Below are positions 42,801 to 57,600 of a stretch of 64,000 bases of DNA, piece by piece (the first letter of the stretch is position 1; each line of letters starts with the position of its first letter). The position numbers were made by a program, and so were the translations under genes. The notes beneath the pieces are model-generated. The model saw only the letters and a program-made list of their open reading frames with translations. It did not search any database and was not told where the DNA came from. The DNA is from Liolophura sinensis (lineage: Eukaryota; Mollusca; Polyplacophora; Chitonida; Chitonidae), in NCBI RefSeq assembly GCF_032854445.1, contig NC_088298.1:8793504-8857503 (forward strand), written 5' to 3'.

Positions 42801-45800
42801 ATTAATTATGGGGGAATGACCATGTCGAAGTAACACGTGGTCAGAAAGTCGACAGGATTTGTTGGAAAAGTTACGCAAAATGTATTCCCCTCATTCCTGC
42901 ACATTAAGGGGCAATTTTCAGTGCAATTTAAACACATTTTTGTACCCAAAACTACATTGCATTGGTTGGATTGGTCAATTTCAGGGCTTCACAAAAGTGT
43001 AATTTTATCAATCTACACAGAATAATTAATTCAGAATATGCTTGAATAAACACCTTGCAAACATGTAAGATGTTTAAAAATCAGAATAAATTATCACCAT
43101 ACTCAATGATTAGATATAAACTCAAAGACATTGATTGGCCAGACAGGGTAGAGACAATGGTTGGGCAGACTGGTTAGAGACAATGGTTGGACAGACTGAG
43201 CAGAGACAATGGTTGGACAGGCTGAGCAGAGACAATGACTGGACAGACTGAGCAGAGATACTGATTGGACAGAGTGAGCAGAGACACTGATTGGACAGAG
43301 TGAACAGAGACAATGATTGGACAGACTGAGCAGAGACACTGATTGGACAGAGTGAACAGAGACAATGATTGAACAGACTGAGCAGAGACAATGACTTGAT
43401 AGACTGAGCAGAGACAATGACTGGATAGACTGAGCAGAGACAATGACTGGATAGAATGAGCAATGATTGGATATAGCCAGAGCAGTGACACTGATTGGCT
43501 GAACTCAGGCTGTTACCTGCTGAACAGATTCCTGTTGGTTGGGTGAGATGTTCTCCACTACAGTACAGCCCCGCGTCACATGACACACACTGACCAATGG
43601 CGTACAAGCCTTCCTGGTTGCTATAAGTACCGGCAGGGCAGGATTGCCAGTCAATACCCGTTCCTGAAAATAAGAGGCAGAAAACTAGTTGAGGGTCAAT
43701 GCTTTTGATTACCTCAGGGCCAACAGGAGTCCATACAGAAAACACTTTTAGCTCCAGCAAGCAGGTGTAAAATTCATTTTGTCGTTCATTCAGTTGATTG
43801 CACAAGTGCTTGTTGGTCAGTTCTTCTTACTTCCTTTTGACGTCAACTTATTGGGGAATGTCACAGCTATTACGAATTTTTGCACATTTTTTAGGTTAAG
43901 CATGTAAATTTAATTAGGAATTTTGCCCTGAAATATTTTTCTCATTTGAGGGTGATCAGGTGAACAGAGGAGATCAATGGTAACCATGACAACATGTAAA
44001 CTACCCTCAGACATAAAGTAAAGACCAGCTGAAATCAAACATACGATATCACTGGCCGAGACATAATGTTCAACTGATACTCCTGAACACAGAATAAGAA
44101 ATAGACCGATGTCCTTACAGGAGGAGGGTCATTCAGTTAAATAAAACAATGTGTTTCGGATTCTCAAAATAGCGCATGCATGTAAGTTATGAATAACACA
44201 TCTTCATAAATGACAACTATTATCATTGTTATGCTGAGAAATGACAACAGAATGGCCATTAATACACATCTGCAAGGCACAAGGCAGATGATACACGATT
44301 CAGCAGCACTCAAGTCTTTGTACCAGACCAAGCTACATTTTTTTATTTATTTATTTGATTGATATTTTATGCCGTACTCAAGAATATTTCACTTCTACAA
44401 CGGCGGCCAACATTATGGTAGGAGCACATCCCGGGGAAGACCTACAACCATCCGCAGGTTGCTGTCAGACCTTCACACGTATGGCTGGAGAGAAAGCCAA
44501 CATGAGCTGGACTTGAACTCACAGCGACCGCATTGGTGAGAGACTCACGGGTCATTACGGTGCACTAGAGCACTAACCAACTGAGCCGCGGAGGCCCTGA
44601 AGTTACCTGTAGTGGGAATTTCTCTTTAGCTCAGTTGGCAGTGCAGGACTTCATCTGTGAAGTTCACAGATTTTATTTATATTGATGTATGATCATGTTG
44701 AATGTTAAAGTTATTTTGTTGATGTACTGTAAATTGTGGGCTTTTAGAAGGTGAGGATTTGAAATATTCTACCAAACACTTGGACCCAATCCCCCTAATA
44801 GACACATTAGTTACCTTGAGGGCAGTAGTATCCTGCAGGGCAAGGCTGGGCGTTAAGGGTGGCATTCTCAGGCTGGACAGGTAAGCAGTAAAACCCGTTA
44901 GGGCAAAGCTCACAACTGGAGGCCCCTGTGTGGTTGGCATAGTAACCAGGTGGGCATTCCTGGAAATCAGTACAACGACAATGGATTGTTTAAAGAGAAC
45001 TTTTTCACCTACAAATTGGTATTATTTTGGTTTGGGATACATGTAAGACTTTAAGGCTTAAAGTCTAAGGCTTTTAATAAGATTTAAATTACAAACACGA
45101 TCATGCAATACAATAACCAAAATAACAAATCCATGTTCTATAAATAATAGAGACAAACTTGTCAAACTGTTTCATACATACATTAAATAAAAATGTCTTT
45201 CTTCAGATTTTTCAAGTGTTGGATGAAAACTTGTATAAAGTGATAACATTTCAAGTATCAAAAGAGACTTACACCAATAATGCATTCTCTTTGGCAACGG
45301 ATATATATTTAGAACATTCTCCACACCATGATTAATGTATTTCATTTATGAATTTAAATATTTGATTGTTTGTTTGCCATGTTTAATCATTTTTAACTGA
45401 CCTAATGAAGGTATTAAGTCTAATCATAATAAATTAATGATTGAGGTAAACCCACCAATATTCGGGCATTACTGTTAAACTTCGTTGCATAAATGACTAC
45501 ATAGACTGCTTAACGCAATGCAATGGATCATAATGAATTATCACAAGTACCTTGTAAATCTCAGACCCGTTAGGACAGTGTACCCCCTGAGGGCACAGGA
45601 ACTGGGCGGGGTTAGGAACGTCCAGACCCTCAGGGCAGTAGTAACCTCCCCAGCACTGATCCGTGGCAACTGTCATACCTGAAAGAAGGAGGAATTTTTC
45701 TGGGTGATCAAGTGATTGAGAGTTAACTGACATGTACTCCTGACGGCAGCCGTGATACATGAAAGATTGGGGAATTTCATCGGTTGATCAAGTGTTTGAT

Positions 45801-48800
45801 AGTTATATCAATTCTCAAATCAGGGTCATATCTTAAAAAAATGAACGGTTCTGATCCTAAACTTCAATGGTGACATTTTGACTGTGCGTAAAGAATTTTA
45901 AAAAAGCAACTTAAAATGATACCTTCCAAGACGTTTTTAAGTCTGTAAATGAAAGACTCTAACCCTAACTTTTTATGGTAAACCATCATATTCTTGTTTA
46001 GTTTACTTGTTACGTTTAATACAGCTTGTTTAGTTTGTGTGGATAACAGTTTGGGAGCCCAAACGTTTTCCAGAACTGAAATGAATCTAAGATATGGCCT
46101 GCAAATATACGTGCTCCTGATGACGAGAAGAAAAGGTATTAATAATGAAAATCACTCCACCACTCTTGTAATTCTACTTTATGAGATTGACATACAGGTA
46201 AATTCCTCACCTGTGTTAGGACAGTAATAGCCTCCTGTACAGTTAGTACATGGTGTGCTCAGTCCCTGGCTGTCAGAGAAGGTTCCCCTGGGGCAGGGCA
46301 GAGGATCAGCACTACCTGAGGGGCAGTAAAACCCTTGGGGACACAGTAGGTAAGTCGCCACATCGGCTCCAGAGGGGCAGTAGTACCCTGAAAGGCATTA
46401 AACAAGAGTAGTAAACATTTCAATAACATCAATGCTTCTGGGAATTGGGGAAAACACTCAAGTTTCACCGCAAAAAGTCCATGCACATGATAAAATTTCT
46501 GAACAGAAGAAGTCGCCCTGAGGTATTCAGAATGAACGTTTTGTTTTTTGCCCATCAAAAACAAGCTCTATGTATGCTCAGTAAGTCTCGATGACCTAAT
46601 AAATGGTAACGTTGACTTCAATGAGTCAATTGATTCCAAAGACACATGCCTTAAGGAATTTCACAAAGCACCCAATAAATTTAGTGCCTCAATTTATTTA
46701 TTTGACTGGTGTTAATGTCATGCTCTAGAATGTGGTTCTCAGCATAATGGGTGGAGAAAACCAGAGTGTTGTGGGTAATAAAACCACTGACCATTGGCAA
46801 AATAAAAACTTACCTTCCTGACATGGAGGTCCAGCTGTGGTCATATTGTAGTCTGGACAGTAGAATCCAGCAGTGCAGTTCACACACTGACTGAGGTCCT
46901 GACGTCCAGCTGTGGGGCTAAAGGCGCCGGGCGGGCATGACTGAGGCACAGCTGAACCTAAGGTGCAGTAGGAGCCCTCGGGGCAGATGTCAGCGTTTTG
47001 CCCAAGTGTTGGAGTTGGGCTGTTCGATCCGTACATGCAGTAGTACCCAGCTTGACAGTCTCCGGCCGGCCAGTTAAGGCCAGTTTGATCGCAGAACTGA
47101 CCAGCGAGGCAGGCAACACAGTCTGACAGCACAGTCCTGTGGGTGATGTTGTTGAAGGTCCCAAGGGGGCAGGGGAATTCTGTCGCCCGTGTGGTATTCG
47201 GTGGGCAGTAAAAGCCCGTGGGGCAGGCAGAGTTATTGTACAACACAACAGGATCCTCTGTATTGTCACAGTAGTAACCCTGAGGGCAACCTTTACATCC
47301 CCACTGCCCTAGTTCATCTTGGTACGTTCCCGAGGGACATCGGATGGGTGCGGCGCTCCCCACAGGGCAGTAGTGCCCCAGGGTGCAGTTGAAGCCTGGG
47401 GGACTTGAGGCGTCTTGACCACCCGGGCAGAAATATCCAGCATCGCACAGCCCCGATGGGGCAGAGTTACCTCCCCCTGCACAGAAATATCCTGGTAGAC
47501 AGCTGATACAGTCAGCGATGTCGTCATTACCTGTGCTGTTTAGGAAGGAACCAGCTCCGCACAAATAGGGCGCAGCACTTCCTGCTGGGCAGTATGCACC
47601 CATTGGGCAAATGTCACCTACAAAACACACAGAAGGTTTAAAATACCTGGTACTGTAATTCACCTGAAGTTAAGCATTTTTCATGTGACACATTTTACTT
47701 AATTCTGGCTGATTAATCCACCTTAAAGGGGACATCAAAGAGTTTTAATCAATATCTTATCTGAAAAGTTTAAGTGTTGGTATAACAAGAACCATTTCAA
47801 GGGCTTTCTGTGCTTCATAAAGCGCATTTTTACATACCTTTTAACTTTTTTTACATAACTTTTGGTGAAACAGAGTATTTAACAAAACTGTCTGCTCATC
47901 CAAAAAGTAATGCAACATTGTTCTAGCACTTCTAATCTCAAGGCCTTTTGAGAGCCTTGGAATGTTATTATCCCAAAAATGTATTGTGTCAACACTCTAA
48001 TCATCAATTACTAAATTAAGACATGTTAACATCAGAGTAAACAGAGAGTAACAAATCAGCAGAATTGAAAAGTCTGTATCAATATACATCCCTGGTTTAA
48101 TTTGGAGTCAAAAAACCCAACAATCATCCATGCAAAATGTATAAAGTTCCAAAATGTCTAGCTTTGAGTCCCTGCTTTGGAAAAAAAGTATGGTCAATGG
48201 CTGCCTATGAAAATATCAGAAGCCTACCTGTCACATTTCCATCAGTAGGGTTTGGTACGGTTGCCATGGATACACAGTAGTATCCTGGGTGACACATGTC
48301 AGATGTTTCATTCAGTCCGTCCGTCCCACAGAAGTGTCCTGGTGTGCACGGTAACGGTCCAGAGGACCCCGCTGGGCAGTAGTACCCGGTGGTGCAGCGA
48401 TCTCCACCCACACCAGAGGGCGCTGCTACAGTGGCTCCACCACTACAGTAGTACCCGTCGTCACAAGTCCCAGACGGTGTGGAGAGGCCGTAATTGTCGC
48501 AATATTGACCACCTGTGGGAAAATCAAATATACTTATTTTTAGAAGGTAGTTCTTTTTAGATGATCCATCAACAGAAATTTGCCCTCTGACTCTTGAGAG
48601 AACTAAGTTGTGCCAGTCTTATGTTTAAAACAATAAGCCTTGAAACGTCAGTGAGAAAGGAAGCTAGTCTTCTTTTCATTATGCTAATTTTTCAATTTTG
48701 GCATGTCTACCTTTCTAGGAAGCTAACATCTTCTGGGATATATATTTTCACTTCATTTTACTTCACATAATTCACACTGTTCAAGTTTCACTCAAATCCC

Positions 48801-51641
48801 AATGTTGTAAGCTTAATTAACTCTGTGAAAAAATTACACACAAACAGAGAAATACATACTAAATTTCTTGAAATATTCATGTAAAATGTTCTATCAAGTG
48901 ATGATGATGACTCCAAATTTGAGATGCTTTGCATTTCAGCATACATTGACAAACAAAAAAAAGGAGTTCATAAACAAGGGAGGTAACCTGGGCACTGAAC
49001 ACAGTGAGAGGGATCAGATCTGTGTGTGACATCATTGTACGTCCCTGGATCACACGGATGCTGGTTCCCAGATCCTGTGCCAGCTGGGCAGTAGTATCCG
49101 GTGGGGCAAGGGTTATCCGTGTAGTTGGCTGTTCCATCAGGACAGAAGTATCCTGGGTGTGGAGAAAGGAGACAATGTGTATTTGTCATCATTACATGGG
49201 GAAAACAAGTTGTTTTTCTACTTATTCCATTGGAATTTCATATTTCTTGGGTTATATTATTATAAATATTTTCTTGGGTTCATGGCATTTTGTATTATTT
49301 GTAGAGGAAACAAAGCAGAAAAGAGGAGGAAACCAGGCATATGTTAGAGGAAACCTCACAAAAGTCAGACAGAACTGATCAGATATTGGAGGAAACCTAG
49401 CATAAGCCAGAGGAAACCTAGCATAAGCCAAAGGAAACCAAGCGGTGGAAGAAAAACCAAATAAATGCAGAAGGAAAACAAGTAGATATCAAAGGAAACC
49501 AGGCAGATGTCTGAGGAAACCAAATACCTTATTATTATAAATGAATAGCCCACGTTACAAGCGAGGACATCAAAACTGTTAATGACTGACAGAGTGATTT
49601 AAATAACAACATCACAGTTAAAAGAATTAGGCAAAAAAGGTATAACTTGAAACCATGCTTTACCTAAAATTTAACATTTTTCATGTGACACATTTTGCTT
49701 GATTCTGAGTAATTCATTGACATTACAGGGCCAAATGAAAAGAGCTTTTTTTTTAAAATTAGATTAATTTAATTACATTAATTTCTGATCAAAACATAAA
49801 CAGTGTTGGCATCAAAAAGGTTATTTATATACTTCTAAAAGCACATTTTCACCTGCCAAATCAGAGAGATCATCATTTTACTAAAACTGGAACAACATGT
49901 AACATTGTTTGGAAAATTTGGAACATCGTTTCACCTGTGGGACAAGAATGGCACGATGCCAAGCCTTCCATGTCTGCGTATGTTCCATTCTCACAGGGAA
50001 TCGGGAAGACGCTACCAAGACCTCCGGGACAGTAATGGCCAACCGGACACCGCCCACCAAACCCTAGCTGACGGTCGTCATAGCAACTGTTGTTCAATGG
50101 CTGTGATTGGTTGCTGCCATCAGGGTTCGGACGGTCAACTCCATAGACACACCAGTACCCAGGAGAACAATCACCTGACAAGGGAAAAAAACCAGGACAG
50201 GTTCTGATCAAGACCAAACAAACAGATTTGAACAAATTGTATAGATTCATTACACAAAATGGCGACACTAATTTTATTTTATGTTTTGCAGGTGATTCCA
50301 AAAATGAAATTAAACTGAAAATCCAACTTTTAATTTTGTCTGATCATGATTTTTCTGTTTTTCAAGGCTTTCAGATCATGTAAATGTGTATTCAGAAAAA
50401 ACAGCTGGGACAGCCTACATTCTCTACAAATTAAATGATTGTTATGTTTTATGTTTATCTTATTCCCTCTTTCAACAGTAGAAAATGTAAAACAACAATT
50501 TAAACTTGTGTGGCCTAAAAGTACAAACAAATCCCACCAAAGCTGTTTCAATGTAAGAGCATACACTTAAGTTTGTAACTTTCTTTTCTGTAACTGTTAT
50601 TTCAATAAGGTTCACTTCGAGTCCAGCTCATGCTGGCTTACTCTCCGGCTGTACGTGGGAAGGTCTGCAGCAACCTGTGGATGGTCATGGGTTCCCCCCG
50701 TGATCTGCCCTGTTTCCACCCACCATAATGCTGGCCGCCGTCGTATAAGTGAAATATTCTTGAGCATGGCGAAAAAACACCAATCAAATAAATAAATAAA
50801 TGAATAAGGTTCATTGTAAGAAAAAGTGGATATTTCTGGTATTGAACACTGTACACTGCTGGAGATTGTAAGGTGTTCTGATCCCACCATATTTCCTCCA
50901 GCCTGGTGCATGTACTAGAAAGGAAGAGAACATATACCATCAAAATCAGCAGAAATTTCTTCTACTAGCTTACCCCATTAGTAAACAGATTAGTTTTGGC
51001 AATTTTGGTCGAAGATTAGATAATTTGAAACTCCTGATTTTTCCTTAAATTCTGATATTCTGAAATTCACATCCCTGAAAAAGCCCCCTAATGGATTTGA
51101 ACCATGCTCACCTGTGGGTGCCGTGAGGTGTTCTCCATCACAGTATTTCCCTGCGGGGCAAGGTTTACACTGGCTCTCCTGGTACAGACCCTCCACGTCA
51201 CTGTAGGTACCCCTGGGACATGCCTGCCAGTCCCACCCAGTGCCCGCCGGGCAATAGTACCCCTGGGGGCAGATCTCACTCTGCCCCTGCAGCACGCAGT
51301 AATAACCCGCAGCACATGGGTAGCACATCACGGCGTGGGTGTGGTTTACCTGGCGGGGGGCAGGAAATAAATTACAGGTGAAACCTGACTGTGCTCTGCT
51401 GTTTCTCTGCAGCTAAGCCATTATAAATAGTATGCTCTGTTTTACGACAAGCCCACAATTTGAGTTAAAAAACATTTGATACCACTTATTTTTTTTTTGA
51501 TCAAAACTGAAGCTAATGAAACCTAAATCCTCGAGATATGATTGGAAGAGGGTCATTTATTTGATAAATCACCAGATAACTGACACTAATACACACCCTT
51601 GTTGCATGTTGAGCTGAAATGTTCAGAGTTTGTTCATTAAT

Positions 51642-51672
<31 letters not shown>

Positions 51673-54600
51673 CTTATTCAATCATGTCAAAGGCCAACAC
51701 TTGAAGGACTAAACAGCACCTCACTAAAACATATTTCAATCTAAAGCAGGATAGTCAAGCTTTCTAAAAAGTATCATACTTCATTATTTTAATGATATTT
51801 CACAGAATAACATGTAGAGCTAATGGCTGATGTGAATCGAGGCAGCCATCTTGAAAATTTTATCCAATGAAACACGATACTATCAGATTGCGCAGTCTAT
51901 GCTGTGACGTAGCCTTTACCCATTCACTCCATGAAGTCACATATGATAGCACAGAACTCCTGCCTAAGACATCATCCTGGGATCGTTTACAACAATTTAT
52001 TTACGTGTAGCCAAAGGGTCATATTTCACACAGTGTTGTGGGACAGGCCTGTATCATTTACAGACCACCACAGACGTAAAATCAATATTCAAAGATGGTA
52101 TCACATTATGTCAGACAGTAGCATACTGTCTCAGCCAAAGTCATATTCATCTCCCCAGAAGACCTTAGGCCTACTTAGACACGCTGTTCAAATCATACAA
52201 ATACATGTACATTATTTGTCGTTCATGTTAGCGCTCGGTCAGCCGGCAGCTGCTAAATAACAAATATCAGAATCAGTGAAAAATTCACTAGGGATACCGA
52301 AGGTTTATAGGAATGACAAGCCTGCATCTCATTGGACAATGTGTAAAATTTCTAGTTTATTAGAACTGAAGAATTAAAATTTTGTCCTTTGTCTTTCACA
52401 CATACAAGGGATGTTTATTTCTATTTTCTTTTATAAAAATGCAGTAAAATTATTTAAATGCCGTGTTTAAGCCAAGGTGATTTCTCAGACGTCTGCCAAA
52501 ACTAAGTCAGCACTGCTCTGCTACAAAACTGAAGCTTAAAATCGAGCAACAGTCGAATGCCTAGATCACTATCAGTGGTGCTTAGACTTAGACTAGATAA
52601 TCCATTTGTACAACAATCCTATTGTAATTTTGTAAACATTTAACAGGGGGTCAGAATTACTGGTACCAGCACAACTCCTCCAGAGTCCACATCCTGAACC
52701 GGGAATACCACGGCCACGCATATGCAGGCTACTCGTTAACTGTATTAAATGATACAGTGTGCCTACTTTATGAACAGTTCAAGCAGCTGGGAAAATATAT
52801 TTCCACTATGTCCAATTTCCGAGAAGGTTATTTATCACTTCGTCCTTAATTGCTGCAGTTCACAACACAAGTGTCGATAATGGAGATGCAATGAAGCTGT
52901 GACAAGACAAAGTTTCACTAAACTTTTACCGAGTTGAAAAATATCCAAAAATATATTTAATGCTGGTTTAAGATACTTTGAATGGTAGTCTTTTGGTGGA
53001 CATAAACATCAGTCAGATGATGTCTTTCACCTTAATGAGAGGCCTGAAAACTACTAAATGACAGGCCTGAAAAGTACCCAATTACAGGCCTGAATACTAC
53101 CCAATGACAGGCCTTAATACTACTAAATGACAGGCCTGAATACTACTACATGACAGGCCTTAATACTACTAAATGACAGGCCTGAATACTACCCAATTAC
53201 AGGCCTGAATACTACTAAATGACAGGCCTTAATACCACTAAATGACAGGCCTGACAACTACCCCATGACAGGCCTGAATACTACTAAATGACAGGCCTGA
53301 ATACTACCCAATGACAGGCCTTAATACTACCCAATGACAGGCCTGAATACTACCCCATGACAGGCCTGAATACTACTAAATGACAGGCCTGAATACTACC
53401 TAATGACAGGCCTGAATACTACTAAATGACAGGCCTGAATACTACTAAATGACAAGCCTAAAAACTACCCAATTACACATCTGAAAACACTACATACTAG
53501 TACAATACAGTTCAGGTTACACTTCAAGTTACAGTTCAGAAGAGTCAACTCACAGCACTGTTATTCCTGCACGGAATCGGCATAGCAACGCCTTCAGGGC
53601 AATAGTGCCCAATGGGACAGTAGGTGAGTGCCGGCTCTTTGTAGATAGTACCAACCGGACAGTAGTACCCTGAGAATGAACAAAAGATCCACACCATATG
53701 TAAAGGCCTGACCAAACATGGATAATTCATCTGACAATAACACAGATAATCATAATGTCTCACAATAACTGAGAAAATGTCTCAAGATGAATCAAACTTC
53801 TCATGATAACATAAATATCTCAAGGTAAATAACTGAAATATCTCAAAATAACTGAAATATCTCAAAATAACTGATATAATACAAGATTACAAAAATGTCT
53901 CAAGGTGAATGAAATGTCTCAACATGAAAGAAACGTCTCAAGGTAAATGGAATGTCAATTATTATCAAATAATCAGATATCTAAAATTTTTCAAAATACT
54001 GGAATCTCTCAAGGTAAATAAGTGAAATGTCTCAAATTAACTGAAATGGTGAGAGGTAAATCAAATGTCTCAAGGTAAAGTAAATGTCTCGAGATTTCTA
54101 CAATGTTTCAAAATAACAGAAATGTCTCATGAAAACGCAGTCTCCACCACATGGTTTCATCACGACATACCATAAGAACACTGAAGTTTAACAGCCTTAC
54201 ATACAGTAACTTGCAAAAATGACTTCACCCCTTGGTACATACCTTCTCCACACAGCCCTGAGGGTTCTGTCAGCCCTGCGGTACCACAGTAATAACCCCC
54301 GGGGCAGTCCATACAATCTGTCTCTGACTCCATGTTGGTCTGATTTGAAAACGTTCCTGATTAAAACAGATGACAAAGTATAAATACAACTGAGAAGCTG
54401 CTTTCCTAACTGATGACGACAAGGAGTCATTAGGTGTGTGTACATATACAGTGCCTTGTGGTAGGGCAAGTATTTCTCATGTCTGCAAGGTGTCATTCAA
54501 GCATATTCTGAAGGCATTATTCTCTAGAGGGTGGTAAAATTATACGTTTTGTGAGGCCCTGAAACTTGCCAATCCAACCAATTTCTCCACTATCAAACTG

Positions 54601-57600
54601 AAATTGTGCATATATTGCACTGAAAGTTGCTCCTTCAGATGCGAAAAAGGTTGAGGAATTATGGTTCAAGCGAGTTTTGATTTACCTTCTGGGCATGGGT
54701 AAGGGGCATAACTTGTGGTGTTACAGAAAGACCCGGCTGGACAGTCGATAAAGGTCGCAGAGGTCGCCGCCAGAGGGCAGTAGTAGCCAGGGAGACAAGG
54801 GCTGCTCGGAGACGTCAGGTTGAGTTCGCCACAGTAGTATCCTGAAAAGGGTTAAGTTTCCAGCTGTTGGTTACATTGCTTAAAACTGTCAGCCATATTA
54901 TGATTGCTGAGTGATAGAAATGCGTAAGCTTTGTAAAAAAATTAGTCAAGTCCCATGATGTTAACCACAACCCAGCCCAAATACTGAAAGGATAATGTGA
55001 GGTTTAGGTGTAAAAAACACAAATGTACTGCATTTCCAACACAGAAGTCTTTCAACATAATGTTATTACATTCTAAATCCATATGGTATAATTTATTCAT
55101 TTGACTGGTGTTTACGCCATACTCAAGAATATTTCACTTATAACATGGCAGGAAGCATTCTGGCGAAAGGAAAGCCGGTGGAACCCAAGGGAAACCCATG
55201 ACCATCCAGAGATTGACCTTCCCACATACGATCAAAGAGGAAGTGAGCATGAGCTGGATTTGAACTCACAGTAACCTCTTTGGTGAGAGACTCCTACATG
55301 TACATCATATTATCTTATCTGTATAATTATTACCATTCATAGCAATGGCATACATATAGAGGGTGAACAATTTAAATTGAACAAATGAAATAAATGCAGA
55401 AAGAGGCAGGTGAACAACTCACTCGTTGTTGAACATTTATTTATATATTTGATTGCTGTTTTACTTCATACTCTCAAGAAAACCACACAGAGAGCCGGTG
55501 AGAAACCCACAACCATCAACAGGTTGCTGGCAGACCTTCCAAGGTGCGTCCACAGAATTATTTGAAATGGATCAAACATTAAAAGATGGTCGTGGGATTC
55601 TGCTGGGCTCTGCCCAGTTTTCTCCCATCATACTGCTGGCCGCCATCCCATAAGTGAAATATTCTTCAGTATGGCATAAGACACCAATCAACACACATAA
55701 ATAAATACATTAAGGATTAAAATGTCACATACTAGTTTTATTAACATGTTTTCATTTACATACTCTATGAAATATAAAACTTGCTGAAGTATTATTATCT
55801 AACCGTATCACATACCGGGTGTGCAGTTGAGACACTCTGATACATCTGTCAGGCGCACATTGTCCGAATACGTCCCCAGGGGGCACTTCTGGGGCTCTGA
55901 GCACTGGGCGGGGCAGTAAAACCCTGCGGGGCATTCATCTGCGTCATAGCCCTGCGATGGCGTTCCCGATACAGCGTTCTGTCTACAATAATACCTGGGG
56001 TAGGGGGAGTAGGGGAGAAAAACATAATATAGTTGAATGCTGACTGTGCAACAGATTGTGTTTAGTTGAATGCTGACTGTGCAACAGATTGTGTTTAGTT
56101 GAATGCTGACTGTGCAACAGATTGTGTTTAGTTGAATGCTGACTGAACAACAGATTGTGTTTAGTTGAATGCTGACTGTGCAACAGATTGTGTTTAGTTG
56201 AATGCTGACTGTACAACAGATTGTGTTTAGTTGAATGCTGACTGTGCAACAGATTGTGTTTAGTTGAATGCTGACTGTGCAACAGATTGTGTTTAGTTGA
56301 ATGCTGACTGTGCAACAGATGGTGTTTAGTTGAATGCTGACTGTGCAACAGATTGTGTTTAGTTGAATGCTGACTGTACAACAGATTGTGTTTAGTTGAA
56401 TGCTAACTGAACAGATTGTGTTTAGTTGAATGCTGACTGCAACAGATTGTGTTTAGTTGAATGCTGACTGAACAACAGATTGTGTTTAGTTGAATGCTGA
56501 CTGTGCAACAGATTGTGTTTAGTTGAATGCTGACTGAACAACAGATTGTGTTTAGTTGAATGCTGACTGTACAACAGATTGTGTTTAGTTGAATGCTGAC
56601 TGTACAACAGATTGTGTTTAGTTGAATGCTGACTGTGCAACAGATTGTGTTTAGTTGAATGCTGACTGTGCAACAGATTGTGTTTAGTTGAATGCTGACT
56701 GTGCAACAGATGGTGTTTAGTTGAATGCTGACTGTGCAACAGATTGTGTTTAGTTGAATGCTGACTGTACAACAGATTGTGTTTAGTTGAATGCTGACTG
56801 CAACAGATTGTGTTTAGTTGAATGCTGACTGAACAACAGATTGTGTTTAGTTGAATGCTGACTGTGCAACAGATTGTGTTTAGTTGAATGCTGACTGAAC
56901 AACAGATTGTGTTTAGTTGAATGCTGACTGTACAACAGATTGTGTTTAGTTGAATGCTGACTGTACAACAGATTGTGTTTAGTTGAATGCTGACTGTGCA
57001 ACAGATTATGTTTAGTTGAATGCTGACTGTACAGCAGATTGTGATTTTTTTCTCAAGTTCAGGCTGAGATTTACCCAAGCTTCAATCCCCTAATACAGAT
57101 GGCAAATTTATATGCATAGAAGGTTTTCCTGGATAACACAGCTACATGTAATTTTGAATATTCAGTTCAAAATGACACAACCTTTATTTACTGCTGGTAA
57201 GTATAAGTCATTTTACTATAAAATGTTTTTTCCTGAAAGATCACACACTAAAGCACATATACAGAGCCACAGAAAAACAGGTATGTTTGTCAAAATCTAT
57301 GGTAATATGTCATTACATTAGATTTGGTAGCATTAGGCTCCCAAAGAGCTCGCCTGTAGGAGACACATAACTGTAAAAATTCAGCTCAATACATAAAGTA
57401 CTGAAATCATGAATTTGATAATTTACGCTAAGTAATATAGACACAGAGCACCAGCAACGGAACATCCCCCTCGTGTCAATGTGTTTTATATGCAATTCCA
57501 CTTGTTAACACATTTTGTATTCCTCTGCTATCCTTACCCGGATAAACAGGTCTTGGTATAGTCCGTCTGTGCCTCTTCGTCACAGTAGTAACCACCAGGG

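Noticed and set aside
43103-43491. Minus-strand frames rich in SLLSLSSHCLCS
   Set aside because: They are a 26-bp array read in three frames. Only 43517-43663 is a supported exon.
44606-44670. Possible tRNA gene (TTTAGCTCAGTTGGCAGTGC)
   Set aside because: It has an A-box-like block just beyond a SINE head but no convincing B-box or cloverleaf follows. It is more likely a SINE or tRNA fragment.
56015-57078. Long minus-strand reading frames of repeated QHSTKHNLLHS
   Set aside because: They arise because a 33-bp tandem unit has no stop in that frame. There is no splice or codon evidence, and the array lies in an intron of the gene.
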